A stretch of 64,000 bases of DNA from Symsagittifera roscoffensis. Taxonomy: Eukaryota > Xenacoelomorpha > Acoela > Convolutidae. Both the position numbers and the translations under genes were made by a program. Where the stretch lies: the NCBI RefSeq assembly GCF_963678635.1, contig NC_087063.1, positions 62,349,850 to 62,413,849 of the forward strand, in the 5' to 3' direction. This document shows positions 19,270 through 28,573 of the stretch, one piece after another. The notes under the pieces are model-generated. The model saw nothing but the letters and a program-made list of their open reading frames with translations. It did not search any database and was not told the origin of the DNA. Positions within the stretch are counted from its first letter, which is position 1; each line of letters opens with the position of its first letter.

Positions 19270-21695
19270 AATTATTAATTTTTCTCCAACTCCTTTTTCT
19301 AGTAATCTCAAATCAAAACATAAACCCTTCCCCTCGTACAGGACCACAAGATTTATTAGTAACACATTACGATTGTGAAGAAAATGAACAAAAAACACTA
19401 CATAAATATGCAATAAATCAAGTATCACAATGTGAAACAGAACCACAAGCTATAGAAACCACAGATGTAATAGCAACACTCTATTCAAAAGCCCGAGCAA
19501 CAACAGTTACAGGTTATAAATTCACAGCAACATTTTCCGAAAAGAAAGTACATTGTTCACAAGTCTCGAACGGAAACAAAAACCGACTTGACCATGAATC
19601 ATTCTATCAGAGTAATATAGAACGTCTTTTACATCTCAATCCCGACGATTGTAAAAGTGAATTACTTAGACTAAACATCACACAAAATAAAAACTCCGCA
19701 AGAAAGTTAGTTAATTTTCAAGTTTTTTCAGACTCTGTACATCAATCACAACTTGAAAGACACCAAGGACATATAAAACTAGACGAAAAATACCCGTATA
19801 ACGGCGCACACGGACGATTAACCTATGACCTACACGATAAACATTGGATACCACACATTGGTATAAATGACCCATCAAACTGCAAAGCAGACACAAAAAA
19901 TAAAGGATACCAAGAAATAATGTTTTTCGATTGGAAAATACAACTCGAAAAAATACAACTAACACGAGATTTATCAGATAATACAATGATCTATCAAGGA
20001 ATCCGATTACCTTGTAAAAATGATCAAGGTTATTGCGACCCTACAACGAGAACACAAGCAACCATTGTTTGGTTCCCCGAAGATACATGTACAACATTTC
20101 AAGTAGCAAAAATACACGCTCGTATGATAAAATTTCACGAAAAATATTTTATACAATCAATTCCATATGAACAAGTCCATCCATCACGAAAACTAAGTTC
20201 TAATTTTAGAAACATAGACAATATAGAAAATAAATTGACACGTTTTCAAATATATCAAGAAACAGAACTTGCATGTAAATACAGGAATCCACTTCACAGA
20301 ACACAATACTCTGAAATATTAGTTGAATACGAAAAAGGATTCGACATGACCACTGGAAAAGTAAAAATCGACCCATATGCCACAGGTCATCCTCCAAACG
20401 AAGGAACATCCTATATACCAGTTAATTTTGAAAAAAGCAACGGACAACCTGGTGGACATCTAAAACCCCATGACACCAGAAGCACACGCTTACAAGAATT
20501 ATCACTAATGAATACTACATATTTCGGTAATATCCACTATGATATTCATTTAGATATGAAACTAGATTATACAATTAGCCGAATTTTTCAAGAAATGTCA
20601 CTCTCCGAATTAGAAACACTACACCAACTATGCGAATTAGAACGAACACAAATATTACAATCACTTGCACTAGCAGTATTAAAAATACCCTATGCAGGAT
20701 ACTTATTATCTGGAAATAGATCAAATTTTTTAGACTATGAAGGAAACATCTTATGGTTTTATACTTGTACTAAAAAAGTATCACCACTATACGTTTTTGA
20801 AGATAAACGATGTTATAAAAGAATCCCTATCTTTTATAAGAATAAAGTACATTTCGTGGATACACTTTCACGAAGAACCTATTTCTGGGATACCGCAGTC
20901 CCATGTGGATCAGAAAACAGCCACAATGTAGTACAACTAAACCCTGATGAAAATAAATATTATCTTCTCACTCCATATCCCACATTAATGCAATCACTCA
21001 AAAAATTTTCACCAGAAAGCATTCGCGCTATTGCTCGAAACCCAAATATAGACTTACAATCAATAGGAATCTATTCAAAATCAGATATTCAACATCACAT
21101 TAGAACACAACAATTCCAAGAATTATTAACACAAATGGACACTATACAAAGACAATCAATAGACCAAAATTTACGCAAACTTGCAGAAACCGCAGGATTT
21201 GCCGATATCTACACGCAAGACTATAGCGGATATTTTAAAGACATTAAAGATTATATATATCTAAACGGTGAAAAATACCGTCCCCAAGATATATCACCAA
21301 TTAACATTTTTAGCTTTGTTACACTCAAAAATGAGATCCTCGATTTTCTAGGATGGCCCTACTACATCTTAGAAAAATTGACTATTTTATACGCAATGTT
21401 TAACTTTATTGGATTTCTTTTCTCACTTTTAAAAGGAATCTACAACACATGTGCTATACACACACAAGTAAACAGACAAGCAAGCGTAGCACGCATACTC
21501 TTTGCAGGATTTATTGGAATCTTTTCTACATCTATAAACAAAATTCTTTTAGACGCACAAATAAAAGAATATAACACAAAAATAGCAACACGACAAAATA
21601 CATACGACGAAGAACATAACAATGTAGACATAACGCCAACGGCACCACAATTACCACCCCTACCAAATAACCATCCACTATCCCTAGTCCCATGA
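19257..21695 (+). CDS. env: Env-like glycoprotein ORF (copy 1, stop near C terminus)
   Basis: An 812-codon ORF after pol. It starts with a signal-peptide-like MYILKLLIFLQLLFLVISNQ, has a large ectodomain with many Cys and N-glycosylation sequons, and near the C terminus a membrane anchor (ILEKLTILYAMFNFIGFLFS, about residues 700-722) and a second hydrophobic segment (RILFAGFIGIFSTSI, about 744). A Cys-rich region with CTKKVSPLYVFEDKRCYKRI and VHFVDTLSRRTYFW is conserved even in copy 2. Position, signal and anchor indicate an envelope-type protein; the fold is not identified. The TGA at 21693-21695 is a CGA in copy 3, where the frame runs 60 codons further to overlap the next ORF, so copy 1 lacks the cytoplasmic tail end. 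Confidence 0.75.
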   Translation: MYILKLLIFLQLLFLVISNQNINPSPRTGPQDLLVTHYDCEENEQKTLHKYAINQVSQCETEPQAIETTDVIATLYSKARATTVTGYKFTATFSEKKVHCSQVSNGNKNRLDHESFYQSNIERLLHLNPDDCKSELLRLNITQNKNSARKLVNFQVFSDSVHQSQLERHQGHIKLDEKYPYNGAHGRLTYDLHDKHWIPHIGINDPSNCKADTKNKGYQEIMFFDWKIQLEKIQLTRDLSDNTMIYQGIRLPCKNDQGYCDPTTRTQATIVWFPEDTCTTFQVAKIHARMIKFHEKYFIQSIPYEQVHPSRKLSSNFRNIDNIENKLTRFQIYQETELACKYRNPLHRTQYSEILVEYEKGFDMTTGKVKIDPYATGHPPNEGTSYIPVNFEKSNGQPGGHLKPHDTRSTRLQELSLMNTTYFGNIHYDIHLDMKLDYTISRIFQEMSLSELETLHQLCELERTQILQSLALAVLKIPYAGYLLSGNRSNFLDYEGNILWFYTCTKKVSPLYVFEDKRCYKRIPIFYKNKVHFVDTLSRRTYFWDTAVPCGSENSHNVVQLNPDENKYYLLTPYPTLMQSLKKFSPESIRAIARNPNIDLQSIGIYSKSDIQHHIRTQQFQELLTQMDTIQRQSIDQNLRKLAETAGFADIYTQDYSGYFKDIKDYIYLNGEKYRPQDISPINIFSFVTLKNEILDFLGWPYYILEKLTILYAMFNFIGFLFSLLKGIYNTCAIHTQVNRQASVARILFAGFIGIFSTSINKILLDAQIKEYNTKIATRQNTYDEEHNNVDITPTAPQLPPLPNNHPLSLVP

Positions 21696-21875
21696 AATTT
21701 TCGAAATTTAGCCATCACACATAATCCAAATTTTCGACTCACCACATCACAAAGTCCCATCCAACATATAATGACACACCAGTCACAAGATCAAAATACT
21801 TATGAACAAATTATTGAACAACCCCATACCACCGCTTTTCAGTCTCAAAATAATCATTTTTTTAGCCCACGATGA
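21696..21875 (+). pseudogene. env: C-terminal tail of env-like ORF beyond the stop (copy 1)
   Basis: Sixty codons in the env frame follow the TGA at 21693-21695 and are still open (NFRNLAITHNPNFRL, TAFQSQNNHFFSPR), ending in TGA at 21873-21875. In copy 3 the same residues are continuous with env. The frame ends in an ATGA overlap with the orphan ORF. Read-through of the internal TGA is possible in principle, but a point mutation is the simpler reading. Confidence 0.65.
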
Positions 21876-23677
21876 GCCGCCAACTTGGATCACTACACCG
21901 ATCAAATTCCCACCCAACCAATCTTACCTCTCCAATCCCAATAATACCACTTTTTGCTTTTCCGCCACCCGATTTTCCATCTAGTAATGTAACATCAGGC
22001 ATGAATTCCGACACTAATTCACACATCTCAGTTTTATATTCCATCTCACAACTCAATAACCCGAATATTGAAACCCCCGATGAATTTGCCGACTCAGAAC
22101 CATCCCCATCAAATCATTTTCATAATTCTTCTAATTTTTCTCAACCCCCTTTTCAACCCATATTATCCAATAACCCTGACCCAATCACTTCCACACCCTC
22201 TTATGCTTCCCAAGTTACCCCAACCTACTCCTCACTTCATTCTGACCAATCATCTCATTCTCCAGACACCCCCCGAATCTCCCCAGAGCTAGATAATTTT
22301 ATTACCCTTCAACAACAACCCTACCACCTCCATACCCCAACAATAAACCAAATCTCCTCCACAATCAATTCATCCAACCCCCCTACCCCTACACCCTCTT
22401 CAAATTATACTGAATCATTAGCACCATCATCCACATCAACTGAATCTTCACACAATACTAATAGAGCTTACCGCACTTTTAAAAGAAAGTTCCCCAACCA
22501 TCCTTTCCCAGCAAAACCAGGAACAGCCCGTGAATACATCAACCACCCCAAGCATACTAACACAAAAGAATTTTTAGCCATCACCTTACCCTCATTCCCA
22601 CAATACACCTTAAACACCCCCCACGACACTAACGAAACACGCAACTTTGTAGATGAATACGTTTTAATGCCCACTCTCTCTTGGACCTCATATTATCATT
22701 TTACTAACCCTCTTTGCTTACCTTTATCTAACACTCACATCGATATAGAGCGAAATACGGACATGCTATATCGACTCACTACACCACTAACCGCTAGACA
22801 ATTTACTTACGTTGGATATAAAAAATCACTAAAAACACACACTGCACCTAGAGCTAACGAATATACACTCGAATACTATGATCACAACATCATCAGAGCT
22901 AACCAAGATCAATTCTTAGACGACGATCGCTTCGCTAATCCACAAATTACCGAGAAATTTTTCATCAAGACACCATATATATTTACACTAAACATCTTCG
23001 ACCGAAAGTTTGATCACATTATTTCAGAAGCACTAACAGACACACAAGCATACGAAAGTTTTAAAGAACGCTTCCAAATATTTTCACTAACCTTTCATTT
23101 CCTTGCACCACACGAAAGAGATTTACACTGCTCACACGATATTATGTTGCGCACTAAACAAACCCACACATATAGTTATTATCGCTTCATCCAAAATCAC
23201 TTTGACCTACACACACCCTCTAGACAACCACACCATCGCTTTCAATTCATTAATTCCAAATACACTTCACCATTTTTCCTAAATTTCACATATTGCATTA
23301 AAGATACTAACCTTCATGGTATTCTTCGCAATTATGATCCCATAACCCAAATGTACATCTTCTGTCCCATCACCAAGACCTTCAACGCCGAAGAATCCCG
23401 ACCCTTCCTTATCCCGCACGAGTTTGTACAACCTATAGAAATCCCAATTTTAGAATTCATCCACAACACTAAATTCAATCACAAATTATATAATCTAATC
23501 CAAAACACACCTTATGAGTTTGCAGTTGGCACTGAAGAACTAACCACTATTAAGGCACTTCAATTGCTTTGGCCACTGCTTCAGACTGAAAATATCATCC
23601 GCATCTTAGCTAAACTACTAACAACTTCAGAACTAATTCACGACATCTTCCCCCACGGTTTTTTCCCCGACGACTAA
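21872..23677 (+). CDS. Orphan ORF of 601 aa after env (copy 1)
   Basis: No family recognised. Residues 1-195 are Ser/Pro/Thr/Asn-rich, probably disordered (IPIIPLFAFPPPDFPSSNV, DTPRISPELDNFITLQQQ). Residues about 195-601 look like a compact alpha/beta domain: FKRKFPNHPFPAKPGTAREY, TARQFTYVGYKKSL, FDRKFDHIISEAL, FHFLAPHERDLHCSHDIMLR, ending LLTTSELIHDIFPHGFFPDD. Copy 3 has an intact 597-codon version whose C-terminal 400 residues are almost identical, with several silent differences. The start is the ATG inside ATGA with the end of env, conserved in copies 1, 2 and 3. The stop lies three bases before a consensus splice donor. It has no signal peptide or membrane segment, so a matrix-, tegument- or regulatory-like internal protein is possible. 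Confidence 0.85.
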   Translation: MSRQLGSLHRSNSHPTNLTSPIPIIPLFAFPPPDFPSSNVTSGMNSDTNSHISVLYSISQLNNPNIETPDEFADSEPSPSNHFHNSSNFSQPPFQPILSNNPDPITSTPSYASQVTPTYSSLHSDQSSHSPDTPRISPELDNFITLQQQPYHLHTPTINQISSTINSSNPPTPTPSSNYTESLAPSSTSTESSHNTNRAYRTFKRKFPNHPFPAKPGTAREYINHPKHTNTKEFLAITLPSFPQYTLNTPHDTNETRNFVDEYVLMPTLSWTSYYHFTNPLCLPLSNTHIDIERNTDMLYRLTTPLTARQFTYVGYKKSLKTHTAPRANEYTLEYYDHNIIRANQDQFLDDDRFANPQITEKFFIKTPYIFTLNIFDRKFDHIISEALTDTQAYESFKERFQIFSLTFHFLAPHERDLHCSHDIMLRTKQTHTYSYYRFIQNHFDLHTPSRQPHHRFQFINSKYTSPFFLNFTYCIKDTNLHGILRNYDPITQMYIFCPITKTFNAEESRPFLIPHEFVQPIEIPILEFIHNTKFNHKLYNLIQNTPYEFAVGTEELTTIKALQLLWPLLQTENIIRILAKLLTTSELIHDIFPHGFFPDD

Positions 23678-23680
23678 CAG

Positions 23681-23768
23681 GTAAGTATGAATTAAATGAA
23701 TATTACTAACTAATTAAAATATTAAAAAAAAAAAAAAACTCACCATACTTTATCCATGTTTTCCTTAG
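23681..23768 (+). other. Predicted 88-nt intron after the orphan ORF (copy 1)
   Basis: CAG|GTAAGTATGA starts 3 nt after the stop codon of the orphan ORF; a perfect TACTAAC branch-point motif lies at 23704-23710 and a pyrimidine tract plus acceptor TTTTCCTTAG ends at 23768. Copy 3 has the same arrangement (61286 down to 61208, 79 nt) and the diverged copy 2 too (GTAAGTACGA at 54840 to TTTTCTTTTCAG at 54924, 85 nt). The segment differs freely in its interior while both ends are kept. Confidence 0.75.
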
Positions 23769-25299
23769 ATTTTTAGCCTTCATCCGACGATCACCTACAA
23801 AAACCACAAAAGACAAATAAAAATCGCAAATTTCATCAAACAGATTTCAAAAATTCTATTAATCTCTTACACTTATAAATTTATAAATTTAATACCAATG
23901 CAGTAAATTCATTTCTAAAATTTTCCCCACAAGCAGTAAATCTAATTATGATGAAAATTTGTAACTTAAAATTCCCCCATAACTAGCAGTAAATTTACCA
24001 ATTCTATGCAGTAAATTAATAAAATGCAAATGCAGTACTAACCTTTTGATATTCTCATTTATTCGCACAGAAATTCTATCCACACTCGCACAGCTCGCCC
24101 ACGAAGAATTGTTTAAAATAATGAATTTCAGTTTCAAGTTTTCACACTCAACAACTCTAACATATAATAACATGTTTCAAACCTTCCTTTAACCCGGTTG
24201 GAAAGGAATCATATACTAAACAAAACTAACCAACGCAGCTTACTAAATACCACAAATCATAGAATAACAGCATGACTAAGAAAAGGAAACCAACGGTACC
24301 CAAACCGGATTAACCCAGTTTAAAACTGGATAATTTATTCTTTTGAAGACTATTATAAAGTCTAAGAAAGAAATAATAAAACACAAAAAAGTCGAAAGAC
24401 AAACCCATACCACGAACAATTTGCTTTTTGGAAAAAGGACATAACCAACAAGACATAAGAAAAACCACAACAAACCCAACATAAAACGTTGTCACATAAC
24501 AGGACCCCTCACAAAAACCGCATGAAATCATACTCCCACTCCTGGCCTAACCCACCAGGAAGGACGTCCTGAGCATGCTCTATAGCCGGCCTAACCCACC
24601 GCGCTACATCCACGCTTTGTGACCACACCTCTATTTTTAATAAGAGCTACTCAAGTGTGAGTAACTCTTCAAAATAACCGAACTAAAACAAAAAGCTTTT
24701 GTGAAAACAACTAACTAAAATCATAATTAAAAAATATTAAACTAATAAATGTTTTATAAAATGTAAATTACATTATGCAATACATAGATCAGAATACAAC
24801 ACCAAGGACGAACATCTAAAGACAAAACGACCCCACTACACTCGAGAGAGAATGACCAACCACAATCGATATGCCACTCACAATCACAACTCAAAGGATT
24901 TAGAGTACGACTTGACTTCGCAGAAAAGGACTTCATTGAACTAGACCAATGACCACCTCGATGTTCAAGTATACGTACAGATCCGAGTAACCAGGCATCC
25001 CCTCCACGCACAATCTCCACGCCATTCCCAAACTAGATCAGACACAAAAGAAGTTCTCCACGCAGAACAGAAAAACCTGACATAGCCAACCATTCTGAAA
25101 TCAGATTTGAGTTTGTTGCAAAGACTTAGTCGTTGTCACTAGAAGACACAACGTCTTATGTCTCTAACTCCAGCTTCCTGGAACTTCTTTAACAAAGAGG
25201 AAACGGAAGAAAAAGATGTTCGCCAAAAACCAACGTCCATCATCCATCCTTCGAATCGCAGAAGAACTATTCTAAAAAACTCTGTAAAACCCGGATGGG
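23769..25299 (+). other. Long 3' untranslated region with palindromes (copy 1)
   Basis: About 1.5 kb without sense ORFs. It contains the palindromes AACCCGGTT (near 24191) and CCAGTTTAAAACTGG (24315-24329), and a cluster at 24541-24600: direct repeats GGCCTAACCCACC at 24544 and 24588 enclosing two adjacent perfect 10-bp palindromes AGGACGTCCT (24561-24570) and GAGCATGCTC (24571-24580), then GCCGGC. Copy 3 has the same cluster (60378-60436). A purine-rich stretch at 25194-25216 is the closest thing to a polypurine tract; none abuts the LTR. Antisense ORFs here (24754-25020, 24310-24531, 23946-24173) are discussed in the findings. Confidence 0.65.
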
Positions 25300-25709
25300 T
25301 GGAACCTGATCTAAACTATATTTTATGATTGGATAAATTAGATATTTTACCAATGTAAAGTATTTAATATTAACCAATCATGATCCATCTAACTAACAAC
25401 CCACTTATTTGTAAGTGCTGAAGTTACTTGTAATTTCAGCACCAGAGAGATTTGAATTTAACTTAGAAATTAGTTGGACTCTCCCGAGCACTTCAGCAGC
25501 CGCAATAAACCAGTATACCCTAGATCTATTGAGCCTAGCAGAGACTAGTTAAACAACCTGAGACTAGATAGTATAAGAGTAAGATTAGGATCGGTATTAG
25601 ACTAAGAAGTTGCACGAATCTATCCGGCCGAAAATAAGATAGCGTGACGAGCAGACGGTGTACCCTATCCGAAATTACTCTATGAGTTATACACACCAGT
25701 CCTAACTCA
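25300..25709 (+). repeat. 3' LTR of copy 1
   Basis: 410 bp, identical by eye to 8249-8658. The AATAAA at 25504-25509 is the likely polyadenylation signal, 113-118 nt after a strong hairpin. It is followed by target duplication GTTG at 25710-25713. Confidence 0.95.
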
Positions 25710-26241
25710 GTTGGTGTAATTTCTCTGGTAAAAAAAATGTGAAAAAAATGTACATATTTAGTTTCCCGTGTCATCTTAAACATAAAAATCCAGGTTTTTC
25801 GTAAAACAGGATAATATTATTAGCTAATTATTTTGACTCCACAAAATATCATCTCTTAAAATTGCATTGTTCCATCCAACTGTGCTACTGGCTTTGAATT
25901 CGTGCCATTCAATTCACGTTCGCATGCAATGAATTCGCTACTAAGCCGAAAATCATTTACCCTTAAAGGAAAGGACTTACATACGAGCTATTCATGGTGT
26001 AAGCAGGGAGAACCTGGTTAAGAGTTACATATGCAAAATTGGTTATATTTCTGGGCTGCTTAACGTTTCTCGACCTCAAGCAACAAGCAAGGATGTTGGT
26101 GGGTCTCAAAAAACCAATCTAGTGCACAGTTTGACCTCGTAACGTTGAGAGGCTGAGACTTATTCGTTTGGCCATCCCCACTAGAACCTCCTGTTCTGAA
26201 TTTCAGCCAGCGAGCTATCCCATTCTGTCTATTCCCTCTAG

Positions 26242-26424
26242 GTGCCCGCGTGTCGATTGAGACTGTGAAGGAGGAGACTGTGATGGACAAGGCCTACAGT
26301 TGGAGTGACCCCCGAGTGACTGTCAAAGTGAAGAACAGGTACGACCAAGTGGTTCCCCCTCTCTCAGACGCAGAACTGGCCAAGAAGAAGAAGGAGAAAC
26401 TCAAACTCAAGCAGAAAAACAGAG
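26242..26424 (+). CDS. ANKEF1: ANKEF1 exon after the inserted element
   Basis: Coding exon of 183 nt, acceptor attccctctAG, donor AGAG|GTGCAC. It joins in frame to the exon ending at 7954 across the element-bearing intron and leaves one base. It encodes ARVSIETVKEETVMDKAYSW, SDPRVTVKVKNRYDQVVPPL and SDAELAKKKKEKLKLKQKNR: the last ankyrin-like segment and a Lys-rich helix. No residues seem to be missing compared with the family at this junction, so the element fell cleanly within an intron. Confidence 0.87.
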
Positions 26425-26657
26425 GTGCACAATCAGGATTCATCCTCATTTTTGATGTTACTCCATCGAAAGTAACTTTTCTGCAAAATTTATTAGATAA
26501 GTAAACAAACTCCGAAAAAAAACATTCATACATTTTCTCGCAAACTATCCCGTAAATATAAATACTCAGGATTGAAGTACCGGAACTTTTGGTTTAGTGT
26601 ATCTTGAAGATTTTAAGAAACTGACAATTATTTAATGAGGAAATTTTGTTTTTGTAG

Positions 26658-26828
26658 CTGCGTCGGCAAGAAACCAGCGCAGCTCTGCGCCCGCAATCAG
26701 CAAATTTAAACCCTTCCTGCCTCCCCTGCAGACACACAAAGGGGGAGATACAAACATGGAGCCAGAGTCCATCTTCGACTCCAACCGGAAGCAATCAGTA
26801 GTCCTTATGGCGTCTTCACTATCTACAG
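26658..26828 (+). CDS. ANKEF1: ANKEF1 penultimate exon
   Basis: Coding exon of 171 nt, acceptor tgtttttgtAG, donor CTACAG|GTAAG. Phase enters needing two bases and leaves one. It encodes ASARNQRSSAPAISKFKPFL, PPLQTHKGGDTNMEPESIFD and SNRKQSVVLMASSLSTG, a low-complexity linker that is poorly conserved in the family. Assignment rests on splice signals, phase and position. Confidence 0.8.
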
Positions 26829-28573
26829 GTAAGAATAAAAAAACAACTGATTATAAAAAATCCTCAGAAAACTCCACATTTTGCACAAGCCGAACTTTTT
26901 TGGCATAAGATTTATTTTTTTTGGTAATAATTACCAACAAATTAACACTTTTCTGAGAAAAACTTGTTTTAACTAACCCGGGTTGACCTCCATAAACCGA
27001 AAATTCTTATCTTTTAATTCACTACTCCGAAAATGCTTATAATACAATTCCATACATCAAATGTATGGAAAAATGCTAATCATACAATTTTCATACAATT
27101 TCAAAAAACCACTGAAAAAAGATTCGAAGTAGTTTCTGCTGCTATTTCAACCAAATAAAACAGTCTAGTGATGAAAAGATGAAAAAAAAACTGTTTCTTT
27201 TTTTTTTTTAGAAAAAAATGGTTATCATACAATTTCCATATATGAAAATTGTATGATAAACATTTTTCCATAAAAGTTGAGTTTTTCAGAAATCTTTAAC
27301 ATAAGATGAGGGACAAGGAGGGAAATATGAACGCAAATTGGGAAGAAACTGAAAAAATATATCTAAAACTGGTAGAGGGAAAAAATTGAAAAAGATATAA
27401 ACATTTTTTTAGCCAAAGTTAGTAATTTTTTTGCTGTTTTCTAATAAAACACGAGTTAAATCAAAAGCATTTGTCAATTTGTAAAAACACTGGAATGTTT
27501 TGAAAATTTGGGACAATTTAAAAAAAAAACGAGATAGTCCATTAGAAAGACAAATTTTATTTTATTGATTTTCCATTGATTTTTATCGACTTTTAGTCAA
27601 ATATGTTCGATTGTTTTTTCAATCTGTTTAGAGACTGACAGTGAAATTGTTTTATAATTGATCGATTAATGACCATTAGTTTTCAGTGCGGGCAAAAATA
27701 AATTTATTTAAAAATATGAGTATGATAAGAAATGACCTATGTTTCGTCTGTATGTTTCGTCAGACATAAAAAAAAAAATTTCAGGTACAAAATATGAATT
27801 AAATACTCGTTACTAGGTATCAAAAGAGAGTACTCGGCGACACTAGATTGTTAAATTATCATGATAAAAACATCAAGAAAAAAGCTGGGCTGACCATGAA
27901 TCTGTTAGGATTATTCAGTTACAAAACAATTAATTTATTTGTCTATTTTACTGATTGAAAAGTTTTTTTAATTGTAACTATCAAAAACTCAATTTCTGCT
28001 GTAAAACAAAAGTTCTGGGGAAAAAGATTATTTTAAGAAGCTCAAAATAACCAAACTAGTCATTTGGATCATAATTATCAAGTAAAACAGCATTGCAGTC
28101 TATTTAAATGAGTTTTCTGCCGTTAATTCATAAGCCCCCCAAAAAAGTAGACAACCTGCAAAACGGAGATTTGCTAACAAAAATATTTGATTAGATTTGT
28201 TTTAGATTGAACTTTCTCAAGCATAAATGAAGTTATCTAACGTCTTAGTTGTATTCTTTACGTATTTCGAAAAAGGTCGTTGAATAATTGGATTTTTTAT
28301 AAGCGTTTGTTTCAAGATTTTTGAGATTTTTGGTTTTGATTTTTTCGAGTACTAGTGTGATTTCATCATGAGCCAAAACTAACAAAACCTATAATATTAT
28401 CGTTTGTTTTATTTCTCAAACCCAGCCATTAATGCATATGGGGCTTTAATCAACTTTGGTTTAACTTTCTATCATCAATCCCCATTTTAATTACTAGTGA
28501 ATGGTCGTCAACAAATTGGAGAAAAACATATTAGAAACTAATGAAACATAGTTTGAACACTAAACATTGTCTG

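Larger units (their letters stand above)
8249..25709 (+). mobile_element. Giant Ty3/Gypsy-type LTR element with env-like and extra ORFs (copy 1)
   Basis: A 17,461-bp element bounded by two 410-bp LTRs that I find identical by eye, each running TGGAACCTGATC...CTAACTCA. It is flanked by a 4-bp target duplication GTTG (8245-8248 and 25710-25713). It lies sense to ANKEF1 in its eighth visible intron. Integrase with GPY/F module and the order RT-RNase H-integrase place it with Ty3/Gypsy (Metaviridae-like) elements. It carries at least five ORFs between pol and the 3' LTR. Codon use is strongly A-rich (ACA, AAA, CAA) and unlike the host exons. Identical LTRs with a clean target duplication imply recent insertion, although copy 1 itself has three apparent defects (no protease region, frame break in pol, stop near the Env C terminus). 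Confidence 0.95.

Noticed and set aside
25194-25216. Polypurine tract next to the 3' LTR
   Set aside because: The purine-rich run is about 85 bp from the LTR and partly missing in copy 3; the bases directly before the LTR (AAACCCGGATGGG) are only weakly purine-rich, so the tract is not assigned.
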